From: Fibrobacter sp.
GTDB taxonomy: Bacteria; Fibrobacterota; Fibrobacteria; Fibrobacterales; Fibrobacteraceae
Reading direction: 5' to 3'
Length of the DNA: 38,568 nucleotides
Assembly (NCBI GenBank): GCA_017615055.1
Contig: JAGAAW010000136.1
Location: 1 to 38,568 of the forward strand
The translations under genes and the position numbers were made by a program. Within the stretch, counting starts at the first letter, position 1. The number at the start of each line of letters is the position of its first letter. Below are positions 23,860 through 33,675 of the stretch, one piece after another. Under the pieces are notes generated by a model. The model saw only the letters and a list, made by a program, of their open reading frames with translations. It was not told the DNA's origin and made no database searches.

Positions 23860-26800
23860 TTGAAAAGGTTCTTACATAGAACCCCGTCGGGTTTTGTTGC
23901 CTTGTGCCTAACGGCATTCGGCATTGCGTGGTCTCAGGGAGATGTTCCCGTGAGCGTCTCTGCCTCTGCAGGCGAACCCGAAAATGCGGAAGCGGAAGAG
24001 GCTCCTGACCCGGCCGAAACCGAGTGGCAGCCGACCCTGCAGTACTTCCCGCTGCCGGCATCGTCGAACCCGCTGAACAGCCTGCTCCCGTTCGGGGGCG
24101 TGGGCGCATCGCCCCGCCTGATGAAAGAGACGAAGGGCCAGGTGTTCGACCATGAAATCAACATGGCGACGCGTGAACTTGACGTGAGCGAGAAGCGCGT
24201 GAACTCTGTGTCGCGAGATACGACTACGCTCTGGACGGCGCACTACCCCGAACTTACTGACTACGTGGCCGACATGTATGACGTGGGTCGCAAGAACCTG
24301 TGGCTCAATAGCCTTATCGGCCAGCGCGACGGTGGTTACGAGGCGCCCGAAACGGGCTCGATGTTTGACATCACGATTCCGGTGAACATGCCCGCGTGGA
24401 TGAAGACCTTCGGGTTCGACAAGCCCAAGCTGATGCTTCAGGGTACCATGAACGTGCGCCTGAAGGGCTACGGCGAGATTGACGATGCGGAAGGCAGTAC
24501 CAAGACGAGCCTGTGGCCTTCGCCTTCGCTCGATTACGAACCGAGCTTCATGGTGAAGGGCAAGATTGGCCCGTACGTGACGGTCGAGATCAACAACGTG
24601 GAAAGCGGGCTTGGCGTGCAGAACCAGGTGCGCGTGGTGTACGAGGAATCGTACAAGGACGAGTTCGAGGACTACATACTGCAGCGCGTGGAAGCGGGTA
24701 CTACATCGCTCTCGCTTGCCGGTACCGAACTTACGGGTTATTCCGAAAACCACCAGGGCCTGTTCGGTATCAAGGCCGACTGGAAGCTGGGTGACTGGAG
24801 GCTCACGACTATCGCCTCGCAGGATGGTGGAAGCCAGGAGGAATACACCATCAATGCATCGGAGACCACCACGGAATTCCAGATGCTCGACAAGCAGTTC
24901 GTGACCTATCGCTACTTCTTCCTGAACCATGAGGCGAGGAATGCCTATGTGGATGCTGCCATTGCGGGACGTACTACGTCGAGTTACCCGGCAACGGGTC
25001 TTAAGCTGTTCAAGAGGAGTGCCCTCAACAACAAGAACGACGTGTGGCGCGATGTCAAGGTCATGTATACGACGCCTGGTGGTAAGACCATCGAGAAGAC
25101 TGTCGAGCGCATGGTGGAAATCCCGGCAAGCGAGTTCAGTTACGACCAGAAGACGGGCATATTGAAGGTGAACGGCGTGACCCGCACGACGCTGCTTGCC
25201 GCCCTCTGGAGTAACGACGGCACGGGGCGCGTGGGTACCACGATGAGCCACGGGGCAAAGATTGTGCTTATCCAGTGGGACGCGGAACTTGCCGAACTGA
25301 CGGACATCAACAAGCTCATGCTCCGCAACGTGTACGCTATCGGCATTACGGATGCGAGTGCTTCGAACTTTGTATTGCGCATGAAGAACAAGTCGGGCGT
25401 TGCGGGCACGTACCTCAAGACGCTCGGTGTCGCGGACACGACTACGGGTAGCCCGCTGGTAAGCGATGCAACGATATTCAAGAAGGATGCGAGCGGTAAT
25501 TACACTGGCGAGATGTGGCTTCCGTGTAAGCCTGTTTCGGAATACTCCGGAGCGAACGCAATCGAGCGAGCACGCCAGAACTGCTTGGAGCCCTTGCGTA
25601 ACCTGGATTCCTCAAACGTGGTGGCGCAACTCTATACGCTCCCGGTGTACAACCTGAACCGTTATACGAGCCAGTTCTACTTTGAGTCGGTGGGCAAGCG
25701 CCGCAGTTCCACGATTAGTGTGCGTGACCCGAACTCGAGCTACTCCGTGAGTGGTTCGAGCTGTATGGATATTTCGCCGGGTACCGAAAAGCTGACTGCC
25801 GGTTCTACTGTGCTTACCCGCGGTACCGACTACGAGGTGAACTACGAGCTTGGCCAGATTGAACTCCTGAGTGAACGTGCTCTCGACCCGAACAAGGAAA
25901 TCAAGGTTACCTTCGAATGTGAACCGCTGTTCGAGATAGATAACAAGCTGTTGCTCGGCGCACGTGCGGAACTCCCGTTGGAGCGCTACGGATTCGGTAC
26001 GGGCTCGCTCTTCGGTATTACGGCACTCTACAAGAGCCAGAGCACTACGGCGAAGACCCCGACCCTCGGTAACGAGCCGTTCTCCAGCGTGTTGTGGGGC
26101 ATGAACCTGCGCCTGCAAGATACGGTGCAGGCTCTTACCGACCTCGTGAACAAGATTCCGGGCATCAATACGGAAGCGAAGTCCAGCTGGCGGTTCGAGG
26201 CCGAATTTGCGGGCAGCCGCCACAACGCGAACACGAGCGACGATGCCGAAGCGCTTGTGGAAGATTTCGAGACGACGTCGAACGGCCTCACGTACCCGCT
26301 TTCGAGACTTTCTTGGTATCATGCTTCCCCTCCGGGTGGTTCGGATGCAGATGTCTCGACATACATAGAGAACCTGGACTACAAGCACCAGGGTGAATTC
26401 ATTTGGCATAGCAACAATACGGAACTCTACAAGTACATCTACGAGAACGTGGGCAACTCCGATGTCGACAACCAGCACCTGACTGTGCTCAAGATGACGT
26501 TGCGTGCGAATGATAACCTGGCGGGTAATTCCTGGGGTGGCGTGATGCGCCCGAACAGTGCCTACTACCAGGACCTGAGCGAGATGAAGTACATCGAGGT
26601 GGTGGCGCGTGGTAACGTGGGTTCGCTGTTCCTCGACTTGGGCCAGGTGAGTGAAGACATTGCAATCAATGGCCATGCGCCGAACGGCGAGTATAACGGC
26701 GAAAACGACTTGGGTACGACAACCGCACTTCACGACAAGGGTCTTGACAATGCGACTGGCGACGAGGAAGAAAGGGTGGTTTGGGACTGCCGCATAGCGG

Positions 26801-29800
26801 GCTGTATTTCTACGGTAAAGAACTCTACGAATTCTGGTGCGACGACCGATATCGCTCTCGATAACTTTGACGATGACCTGGACGACGACAGCGACCCGCC
26901 GGTAACCATTAACGGAACCGAGAACAACTCCGGTGAACGCACGTACGATACCGAGGATATCAACAAGAACGGCTCTCTTGATACCGATGTCAACTTCGTG
27001 CGCTACCGCATCGACCTTTCCGATACGAATGAGGCGAACTTTGACAGGCTGAAGAATGGTTGGCGCAAGTGGCGCATTCCGCTGAACCAGTACGATACCG
27101 TCGTCTCCTCTACGGGGAGCAACTACAAGGCTATCCTTGCACAGGCCCTGTTCTCCCGCTTGTGGATTGGTAAGCTCAACCCGGGTGTTGCCGAGGCGAA
27201 GGTGCAGATCGTTGGCCTTGCCGTGGTGGGGAATGCCTGGGAAGAGACGACGGTTGCAGACTTCTACAAGACTTCTTCTACCGAAAATTCGCAGGTTGTG
27301 AGCGTGAACGGTGTTGAGACTTCCATATCGGAATCGGTGGGCTCGACAGATACGACCTACGTGAAGGTTTCTACCATCAATAGCCGTGAGAATGCGAACA
27401 CGTATTTCAAGAGCCCGAACACCAAGACGGAGCGCGATTCCGAGACGAACGCCCCCCTTAAGGAAACGGCACTGGTGCTTGATTACCAGAACATGAGCCC
27501 GGGCCAGGAAGTGGGCGTGACGCGCATCTTCGAGACCGACAAGAAGGACCTTTCCTCGTACAAGTCGCTGAAGATGGAAATCCATTACGTGACGAAGGCC
27601 TCTACGGTACCGGTGCGCTTTGCCCTGCAGTTCGGTTCCGGCTCGCTAGAAGGTTCGAGCGACTACTACGAATGGAGCTTTAGGCCGGTAAGGTATGACG
27701 AGGAATGTGAACGCAGCGAGCGTCCGCAGGATTGCCATGAGCAGAACTGGCTTGCGAACGCGTTTGCGATGAACGTTTCGGACTTCTCTGACCTGAAGCA
27801 GGGACGCCGCCCGCCTTTTGTTGAACCGGTGGAAAAGAACCTCGGCGGCGACCGCGAAGAGAAACTCAAGTTGGTGGGTAACCCGACGGTCACGAGCATT
27901 GACTGGATGCGCTTCGTAATTATCGCGGATTCGAGCGCCTCTGCAGATGACCTCGAGGGTACTTTCTGGATTGATGACCTGCGCCTTTCGGATATGGATA
28001 CGGAATGGGGCTATGCGGCACGCACCTCCGCACAGGTGAACTTCGCGGACTTCCTCTCCGTTTCGGGTGCGGTGCGCTACCAGGACGGAGCCTTCGCGAC
28101 GCTCTCGACAACGGGCGGTTCGCCGAAGCCCAAGCTTTCGCAGGCGGCATCGCAGCTCGACGTTTCGGGCGACATCACGCTTAGCCTGAACAAGTTCCTC
28201 GCCGATAGCCTCGGGTTCCATATCCCGATGAGCCTCGGTTACAGGAGTTCGACCAAGCGCCCCTACATGAAACCTTCCGATGACTTGACGCTTGACCGCA
28301 GCAGCTTCGGCGAACTCACGAAGGACATGTTCCAGGCGGAACTCGCCGTGACGGAGGACAAGAAGGAACAGGAACTTAGGGACGATGCTCAGTCGAAGGG
28401 CTACCAGTCCTATGTTCGCGAGAAGAACTTCAGCATCAGCTATAGCAAGAACTACAAGGCTGCTGATTCTAAGGTGGGTGAGGCGCTTTCGCAGATATTC
28501 CTCGAACGTCCGGCGGCGAGCTATTCTTATCGGCAGTCCGAGGGCCGTGCGACGACTGCATCGGACTCCACGTATTCTTACCACACGGTGCTCGAGTACA
28601 AGCTGGGTACGTTCAGCCTCTTCAAGTTTAAGCCGTTCGAATCCCTCGCGAAGTCCGAGAACAGCTTCCTGAAGGCACTTGCCAAGACGGAACTTGAACC
28701 GTGGCCGCAGACCTTCGACGTGACGCTTTTTGACTTCAACTACGTGCGCTACGTGAACCAGGTGCGCGACCCGGACTTTGTGGAACCGCAGGTGGACAAG
28801 GTGGTAACCTATACGGCGGATTTGAACCACAAGCTGAACATGCGCTGGAACATTCTCTCGTTCCTTTCTACAAGCTACTCCCTGAATATCAAGCGTGATA
28901 TGTACGGTGGCGGTGACCGTGAAGGGTTTGTGAAGGAACACTTCTTCTCGCCCGAAGAAGGCGGGCTCTTCGCGAGCGGCTACGTGTTTGACTATGACCA
29001 TACCGACAGGAAGGTGTATGTGTCCCGTGACAGTCTCGTGATTATCCCGACCGATACCATCGCGAAGAAGGATGCAAACGGGCAGCCGATGGCAATCGAT
29101 ATGTCGAATCCGGATTCCTACGAGATTCGCTACGACTCGACCACGTTCTACAAGGTGGATAGCGTGGGTACCCGCGAGTATGGTAAGTCCTACGGCATTC
29201 TGAGGAACGAACGTTCCCGCACGCAGCAGTTCAAGGTGAACTTCAACCCGCGTCTGGTGCCGTTCCTGCCGTTCAACATGAGCTATACTTCTGACTTTAA
29301 CCAGCAGAAGACTATCCCGGACAACTTTGACTTTATGGACCAGAAGAGCCTTGAGAAGAACTACTGGACCATATCGCAGACAAACCGCTTTGAGTTCAGC
29401 CCGACATTCAAGATTGTCGACTTCCTGAAACTCTTCGGCAAGGAATCGAAGGCTGTGAGTGCGGTTGAAAAACTCAAGTGGCGCGAAATCCGCTTCAACT
29501 GGACTGCGAGCACCAACACCTTGGGTGAAAACTTCACGCTTGCGCAACTGTACGAGCAGCAGGGCGTAACTCCGTTCCAGTACTACCTCTATGGTCTCGG
29601 TATTGGTAACGGTTACCGCAATCGCGGACTCTGGAATATTGTCTCGGGCGACATGGGGCTTACCTCGCGCGGTGACTTCGAAAAGTTCGGGCAGTACCGC
29701 AACAGGGATGTCGATACGCTTGTGTACCAGGGCAACTTCCGCCATGCGGTGTCGCGCAGCTTCCAGATTGGTACGGGCATTACGCTCCCGATATGGGATA

Positions 29801-30729
29801 TTGGCCTTACGGGTGACCTGCAGTGGAAGGAAGACTTTGCGCAGTCCCGCGAGTACCCGCTGTACATCGATACCACCACGGTGTGGCCGAAGATTGGCGT
29901 CGGCGTGACGGTCCCGAACTTTGCCCAGCGTATATCGTTCCTGAACAGCTTCAGGAGCGTGAGTACGGTTCACCGCTTTGACTACACACGTACCACGAGC
30001 GTCAAGCCGTTCCAGAGTGCAGAAGACTCCTGGTCGCACCAGATCAACTTCAACCCGCTCGTGCGTATCACGTTCCTAACGCAGAGCAACCTGAAGGTAG
30101 AGAACGCCGTGCGCCTCAAGATCGAGACGACGGACAGACGCCCGAAGGAAGAAGTCATCGGGCTCCCGTGCTGGCCCGACTCGCTCGGCAACATCGCCGA
30201 CACTACGGACTACTTCTGGAATACGCCCTGGATCCATACTGCATTGTACAATGACTTTGCGTTCAATATCGGTGACGACTTCACCATATCGTATCCGCTC
30301 AAGCTAAAGAAGGGTTTCCAGTTCTGGAAATGGTACTTCAAGCTCGATAACAATATTGACCTGAAGCTCACCGCGGGTTACGACTACAACAAGACTATCC
30401 GCAAGGAATACACTCCGGTCGACAAGAACTACAATATGTGGAACAAGGAAAGTGGTACTGACGGCATATACAAGCAGTGGAATTTCGATTCCGGTGTCGA
30501 TGTGCCCAATACTGTGTATAATCCTGAGCTGACGCTTTCGGACCGCACAGTGCCTTCACGTACGCATGAATGGTTTATCCGCCCGAGTGCAGGCTACCAG
30601 TTCAACAAGATGGCGTCGATGAGCAGCTACATCGAGTATCGCCAGATTCACGAGAAACTGGACGACGAGACTCCGCACTTGCGTCAGATACTGCAGTTCG
30701 AAATTGCACTGCTGCTGAAGTTCAACTAG
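23860..30729 (+). CDS. sprA: SprA-family T9SS outer-membrane translocon
   Basis: About 2289 residues, the expected giant size. There is no ATG near the start. The frame opens after TGA at 23848-23850, and TTG codons at 23851, 23854 and 23860 are available. TTG 23860 gives the cleanest signal peptide (MKRFLHRTPSGFVALCLTAFGIAWSQG). The N-terminal third carries SprA hallmarks: FMVKGKIGPYVTVEINNVE...GLGVQNQVRVVYE, then IL(Q)RVEAGTTSLSLAGTELTGYSENHQGLFGIKADWKLGDWRLTTIASQ, and later LVEDFETTSNGLTYPLSRLSWYHASPPGG and GTFWIDDLRLSD. The rest is a series of amphipathic strands for the giant 36-strand barrel, ending LRQILQFEIALLLKFN with an aromatic-type terminal strand. SprA/Sov is the channel through which type IX secretion cargo with C-terminal signals crosses the outer membrane. 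No other T9SS gene is in the window. No ribosome-binding site is visible. Confidence 0.9.
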   Translation: MKRFLHRTPSGFVALCLTAFGIAWSQGDVPVSVSASAGEPENAEAEEAPDPAETEWQPTLQYFPLPASSNPLNSLLPFGGVGASPRLMKETKGQVFDHEINMATRELDVSEKRVNSVSRDTTTLWTAHYPELTDYVADMYDVGRKNLWLNSLIGQRDGGYEAPETGSMFDITIPVNMPAWMKTFGFDKPKLMLQGTMNVRLKGYGEIDDAEGSTKTSLWPSPSLDYEPSFMVKGKIGPYVTVEINNVESGLGVQNQVRVVYEESYKDEFEDYILQRVEAGTTSLSLAGTELTGYSENHQGLFGIKADWKLGDWRLTTIASQDGGSQEEYTINASETTTEFQMLDKQFVTYRYFFLNHEARNAYVDAAIAGRTTSSYPATGLKLFKRSALNNKNDVWRDVKVMYTTPGGKTIEKTVERMVEIPASEFSYDQKTGILKVNGVTRTTLLAALWSNDGTGRVGTTMSHGAKIVLIQWDAELAELTDINKLMLRNVYAIGITDASASNFVLRMKNKSGVAGTYLKTLGVADTTTGSPLVSDATIFKKDASGNYTGEMWLPCKPVSEYSGANAIERARQNCLEPLRNLDSSNVVAQLYTLPVYNLNRYTSQFYFESVGKRRSSTISVRDPNSSYSVSGSSCMDISPGTEKLTAGSTVLTRGTDYEVNYELGQIELLSERALDPNKEIKVTFECEPLFEIDNKLLLGARAELPLERYGFGTGSLFGITALYKSQSTTAKTPTLGNEPFSSVLWGMNLRLQDTVQALTDLVNKIPGINTEAKSSWRFEAEFAGSRHNANTSDDAEALVEDFETTSNGLTYPLSRLSWYHASPPGGSDADVSTYIENLDYKHQGEFIWHSNNTELYKYIYENVGNSDVDNQHLTVLKMTLRANDNLAGNSWGGVMRPNSAYYQDLSEMKYIEVVARGNVGSLFLDLGQVSEDIAINGHAPNGEYNGENDLGTTTALHDKGLDNATGDEEERVVWDCRIAGCISTVKNSTNSGATTDIALDNFDDDLDDDSDPPVTINGTENNSGERTYDTEDINKNGSLDTDVNFVRYRIDLSDTNEANFDRLKNGWRKWRIPLNQYDTVVSSTGSNYKAILAQALFSRLWIGKLNPGVAEAKVQIVGLAVVGNAWEETTVADFYKTSSTENSQVVSVNGVETSISESVGSTDTTYVKVSTINSRENANTYFKSPNTKTERDSETNAPLKETALVLDYQNMSPGQEVGVTRIFETDKKDLSSYKSLKMEIHYVTKASTVPVRFALQFGSGSLEGSSDYYEWSFRPVRYDEECERSERPQDCHEQNWLANAFAMNVSDFSDLKQGRRPPFVEPVEKNLGGDREEKLKLVGNPTVTSIDWMRFVIIADSSASADDLEGTFWIDDLRLSDMDTEWGYAARTSAQVNFADFLSVSGAVRYQDGAFATLSTTGGSPKPKLSQAASQLDVSGDITLSLNKFLADSLGFHIPMSLGYRSSTKRPYMKPSDDLTLDRSSFGELTKDMFQAELAVTEDKKEQELRDDAQSKGYQSYVREKNFSISYSKNYKAADSKVGEALSQIFLERPAASYSYRQSEGRATTASDSTYSYHTVLEYKLGTFSLFKFKPFESLAKSENSFLKALAKTELEPWPQTFDVTLFDFNYVRYVNQVRDPDFVEPQVDKVVTYTADLNHKLNMRWNILSFLSTSYSLNIKRDMYGGGDREGFVKEHFFSPEEGGLFASGYVFDYDHTDRKVYVSRDSLVIIPTDTIAKKDANGQPMAIDMSNPDSYEIRYDSTTFYKVDSVGTREYGKSYGILRNERSRTQQFKVNFNPRLVPFLPFNMSYTSDFNQQKTIPDNFDFMDQKSLEKNYWTISQTNRFEFSPTFKIVDFLKLFGKESKAVSAVEKLKWREIRFNWTASTNTLGENFTLAQLYEQQGVTPFQYYLYGLGIGNGYRNRGLWNIVSGDMGLTSRGDFEKFGQYRNRDVDTLVYQGNFRHAVSRSFQIGTGITLPIWDIGLTGDLQWKEDFAQSREYPLYIDTTTVWPKIGVGVTVPNFAQRISFLNSFRSVSTVHRFDYTRTTSVKPFQSAEDSWSHQINFNPLVRITFLTQSNLKVENAVRLKIETTDRRPKEEVIGLPCWPDSLGNIADTTDYFWNTPWIHTALYNDFAFNIGDDFTISYPLKLKKGFQFWKWYFKLDNNIDLKLTAGYDYNKTIRKEYTPVDKNYNMWNKESGTDGIYKQWNFDSGVDVPNTVYNPELTLSDRTVPSRTHEWFIRPSAGYQFNKMASMSSYIEYRQIHEKLDDETPHLRQILQFEIALLLKFN

Positions 30730-30734
30730 TAGTT

Positions 30735-30762
30735 AGTTATTGGTCAATAGTCATTAGTTGTT
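30735..30762. repeat. Degenerate heptamer repeat after sprA
   Basis: Four successive heptamers, AGTTATT, GGTCAAT, AGTCATT and AGTTGTT, fit an RGTYRWT pattern and lie six bases after the sprA stop. Confidence 0.5.
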
Positions 30763-30776
30763 GGAAAATTATTAAA

Positions 30777-30796
30777 CCCCTGTCGTGTGACAGGGG
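30777..30796. terminator. Bidirectional terminator between sprA and batE
   Basis: CCCCTGTC (30777-30784), loop GTGT, GACAGGGG (30789-30796). T-rich sequence lies on both sides (ATGTTTGTTT on plus; TTTAATAATTTT on minus). It serves the convergent sprA and bat transcripts. Confidence 0.75.
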
Positions 30797-30837
30797 ATGT
30801 TTGTTTGGATACCTTGAATTGGTGAGGAGGCTTGTGA

Positions 30838-31602
30838 TTATTTCACTATGCCTACTTCGGAGAGTTTCACGAAGCCCTTGATTTTTTCGCCGAGACGGAT
30901 TTCGGCGAAGTTCCCCTGCACGGAAATTACCTCGAAGGAAGTCCCTTCGGAGAGCGTGTTGAGCGTCTGTGACTTGTCGCTCGGGGCGCTTGTCACGTCG
31001 GCATCTGCCGCAGTTACCACGCCGGTAATTTCGGTTTCGAGGACGATTACCTTGTAGGCGGCGCTTGCCCCGATAATGCAGAAGACTGTCGTAACCACAA
31101 ATACGATGCCCGTGCAGATGTTCTTGCGGGTTTCGCCAATGACGACCTTGCGGGCGATAAGCACGAGGGCTATAATCCAGAAGAGGGCGAGTAGCACAAA
31201 GAGTTGCGCCTTGAGGGAGAGCGCGTGGTGCGCCTTGAATAGCCCGGTGAGGATGGGGTTTTCTTCCTCATCTTCTTCCACCTTGTCGCGGGTCATGGCC
31301 TGCGCGTACTTGAGGTTGTGCAGTATATCGTCGTCGGTAGCGCGCAGGCGGAGCGCCTGCTTGTAGTAGAAGATGGAGAACCCGAGCTTGCCGTTACGGA
31401 AATAGGCGTTCGCGAGGTTGTAGTAGAGGTCGGCATCTTCCATGCCGTTGTCGACACAGGTGCGCCATTCGTCGATAGCGCGCTCGAAGTCGCTCTCGTT
31501 GTATGCCTTGGTGCCGGCCTCGATGCCCGGGCACTTTTCGGCGGCAAATGCCGAACCGAATGATACCGCGACTGCAAATAAGATAAACAAAACTTTTTTC
31601 AT
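30838..31602 (-). CDS. batE: BatE-like TPR and SH3-domain protein
   Basis: The ATG at 31602 gives the signal peptide MKKVLFILFAVAVSFGSAFA; an in-frame ATG at 31617 gives a poorer start. Mature residues ~25-100 form TPR helices (GTKAYNESDFERAIDEWRTC, ADLYYNLANAYFRNGKLGFSIFYYKQALRL). Two membrane spans follow (about 130-152 and 165-186), then an SH3-like domain (VTSAPSDKSQTLNTLSEGTSFEVISVQGNFAEIRLGEKIKGFVKLSEVGIV). This is the BatE arrangement from Bacteroidota and spirochaete 'bat' aerotolerance operons. The proteins are thought to form an envelope complex with the VWA-domain BatA and BatB. The exact function is unknown. It lies directly downstream of batD. Confidence 0.82.
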   Translation of the reverse strand: MKKVLFILFAVAVSFGSAFAAEKCPGIEAGTKAYNESDFERAIDEWRTCVDNGMEDADLYYNLANAYFRNGKLGFSIFYYKQALRLRATDDDILHNLKYAQAMTRDKVEEDEEENPILTGLFKAHHALSLKAQLFVLLALFWIIALVLIARKVVIGETRKNICTGIVFVVTTVFCIIGASAAYKVIVLETEITGVVTAADADVTSAPSDKSQTLNTLSEGTSFEVISVQGNFAEIRLGEKIKGFVKLSEVGIVK

Positions 31603-31605
31603 AGA

Positions 31606-31640
31606 TCCATCATCCATTATCCATTATCAATTATCAATTA
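31606..31640. repeat. Five heptanucleotide repeats at the batD/batE junction
   Basis: TCCATCA, TCCATTA, TCCATTA, TCAATTA, TCAATTA in unbroken register from 31606 to 31640. The last unit contains the batD stop codon (minus-strand TAA, 31638-31640). The array fills the space up to just before the batE start. Confidence 0.85.
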
Positions 31641-33446
31641 AATATCCAGTTCTTCGCACAGTTTTTCTACATCCTCGAGCATCTTCTTCTGCTCCTCGGC
31701 GGAGGGGTTCACCGGGGCGAACCTTGCGAACGCGCACTTTTCAAGCCAGCTGTCGATGGCTGCGATTGTCTCTGCGTTCACGCCGAGCTTCGCAAGTTCT
31801 TCCTTCATCTGCGGGCGCGTCATGCCCTTGAATTCTAGGTTGGTCTTGTCGCTCAGGTAATCGATGAGCCCGTTCTCGAGTGCCGCATAGAGTGCCTTTG
31901 CGTCGCCCTTCTGGAGTGCGGCTCGTGCATTTGCAAACCTTGCCTTGAGCATCTTGTCGGCCTTGCCCTTGCGCATCAGGGCCGCATCGCTGCTGTGTTT
32001 CCTGTGCCTGCGAATTGCGAGTGTAACGATGAAGTAGAAGGGGATGGCCGCCAGGAATATAATCCAGAACGTTACGCTCCTGTGCGGGTGCGAGGATTCC
32101 GCATTGCCCTTTACCGCGTGTATAAAGCGTATGTCGTTCCCGAGGGATTCGATTTCCTGCTTTTGCACGGCGGCGGGGCCCTGCGCGGCGGGTGCCTGGA
32201 AAATGGCCTCGGGTGCGTTTTCGCCCTTCTCGACGGTAATGGTCCAGGGGCCCGCCTTTGCGGTCTCGTAACGCTTCTTGGCGGGGTTAAACCAGCTGTA
32301 CGTGATTTCGGGGACGTTGAATTCGCCTTTCTTCTTGGGGTACAGGAAAACTTTTATGCTCTTGCTGGTGATGACCTTGCTGCCGACGACCTTCTTGCTG
32401 ATGTTGTTCTCGGGAGGTACGGAGCGGAAGTCGCTGAAGTCAGGGAATTTGGGGTCGGTAATGGTACCGGGGGTACCGTCGCCCTTGATGTCTACCGAGA
32501 GCGTGAGCGCTTCGCCCACCTTGAGGTTTGTGCGGTCGAAGTCGGCGCTGAACTTGTAGTCGCCCACCATGCCGCTGAAGTCCGCGGGCCTGCCTTCGGT
32601 GGGGAGGGGTTTTACGGTAATGTTAATCGTGGGGGTCTGTGTTTCTGCGTCGATGGATTCCTGCTTTATGGACTGCGAATGGAACGACATGCCGCCCATC
32701 TGCTTGTTCTCTTCGACGATTTTCGGCTCGCCGCGTTTTACGTACTTGAACTTGAACGGCGGAATCTGCAGGTTACCGCTCTTGGTGGGGCTGAGCCATG
32801 CAAACTTGGCGCTTGCCTGCATTTCGCGGCGGTTGCCTTCCACGGGTTCGAACTTGAGGTTCGCAAGGTCGCTGCGGTGCACGATGAAGTCGTTGCCCGT
32901 GTTCATATCGGTCGCCTGCAGGCCACCCTCAAAGTGTTCGTAGGTGTGGAACCCGAGCGTCACGCTGAACTGCTCGCCCTCGTAGATGGATTTCTTGTTC
33001 GGGGTGAGGCTTACCGTGAGGGCGTCATCGCTGTAGGAACGCTGGATGCTAACGGGAATGTCGCCCGAGATGGCGCGCTTTTGCCCGTCGATATCCATGA
33101 AGATCTGCCCGGCACTGATTCGGCCGGTTTTCTTGGGTGCCTTGAGCTTGAAGGTATAGATGCGTGCCTTGTAGCCGCCGCGGCTGCCGCCCCCGAAAAA
33201 GGAGTTGAACATGTCTTCCATGCTGGGGCGGATTACTTGGTCTGCACTGTCGAGGCTCACCAGCGAAAAGCCGTTCTGCGTTTCGATAGCGAGGTTCCCG
33301 CGGTTGGCGGGAAGTTCTTGCAGGGGGAATACGAGCTGTAAACCGAATGTCTTGCCCGCTTCGACCCTTTCCCTGTCCAGTTGCAGGGAAGGCCGGGCCA
33401 GTACCGCAGTGGCGAGGGCGAGGCATAGTACGATAATCTGTTTCAT
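31638..33446 (-). CDS. batD: BatD-like protein
   Basis: About 602 residues from the ATG at 33446, which begins the signal peptide MKQIIVLCLALATAVLA; a longer frame reaches 33482 but lacks signal character. The N-terminal part is a run of β-sandwich domains (RPSLQLDRERVEAGKTFGLQLVF, then DDALTVSLTPNKKSIYEGEQFSVTLGF and YKFSADFDRTNLKVGEALTLSVDIKGDGTPGTI), the BatD/'oxygen tolerance' family pattern. A single membrane span (about 458-480) and a cytoplasmic helical tail follow. A Gly-rich FFGGGSRGGY loop lies near residue 75. BatD is a presumed periplasmic partner of BatA/BatB in stress tolerance. batE follows, but batA, batB and batC are not adjacent. Confidence 0.85.
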   Translation of the reverse strand: MKQIIVLCLALATAVLARPSLQLDRERVEAGKTFGLQLVFPLQELPANRGNLAIETQNGFSLVSLDSADQVIRPSMEDMFNSFFGGGSRGGYKARIYTFKLKAPKKTGRISAGQIFMDIDGQKRAISGDIPVSIQRSYSDDALTVSLTPNKKSIYEGEQFSVTLGFHTYEHFEGGLQATDMNTGNDFIVHRSDLANLKFEPVEGNRREMQASAKFAWLSPTKSGNLQIPPFKFKYVKRGEPKIVEENKQMGGMSFHSQSIKQESIDAETQTPTINITVKPLPTEGRPADFSGMVGDYKFSADFDRTNLKVGEALTLSVDIKGDGTPGTITDPKFPDFSDFRSVPPENNISKKVVGSKVITSKSIKVFLYPKKKGEFNVPEITYSWFNPAKKRYETAKAGPWTITVEKGENAPEAIFQAPAAQGPAAVQKQEIESLGNDIRFIHAVKGNAESSHPHRSVTFWIIFLAAIPFYFIVTLAIRRHRKHSSDAALMRKGKADKMLKARFANARAALQKGDAKALYAALENGLIDYLSDKTNLEFKGMTRPQMKEELAKLGVNAETIAAIDSWLEKCAFARFAPVNPSAEEQKKMLEDVEKLCEELDI

Positions 33447-33488
33447 GCCCTCAAAAATACCAATTTTCACCGGGGTAGACAACTTTTT

Positions 33489-33531
33489 GCGGGGCTCACC
33501 TCCCCGTGTTGGCGGGGATACCCCTTTTTTG
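33489..33531 (-). promoter_or_regulatory. Alternative hairpins in the batD leader
   Basis: Four G/C runs give mutually exclusive pairings on the minus strand: GGGG-TAT-CCCC, CCCC-GCCAACAC-GGGG and GGGG-AGGTGAG-CCCC. The last is followed by GCAAAAAG. They lie 43-85 bases before the batD start. The layout resembles an attenuator, but nothing identifies a ligand. On the plus strand GGGGATACCCC is followed by TTTTTT and could be a terminator. Confidence 0.3.
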
Positions 33532-33675
33532 GGGACAAAAGAAAGAAAAAAATACGCTTATATATATTTTTTTCCCTTGCCGCGTTAGTAAATTTTTGTT
33601 AATTTTGGCGCGTCGTTAAGGAAATCACACAAAAACGGCAAAAAAAGACAAAAAATAAAGGATAGAAAGGTCAAT

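Noticed and set aside
23851..24121. sprA starting at the first in-frame ATG (24121)
   Set aside because: This would remove the signal peptide and the first ~85 residues, which look like a proper exported N-terminus.
33447..33482. Longer BatD reading frame starting at 33482
   Set aside because: The added residues (STPVKIGIFEG) precede a normal signal peptide start at 33446 and would spoil it.
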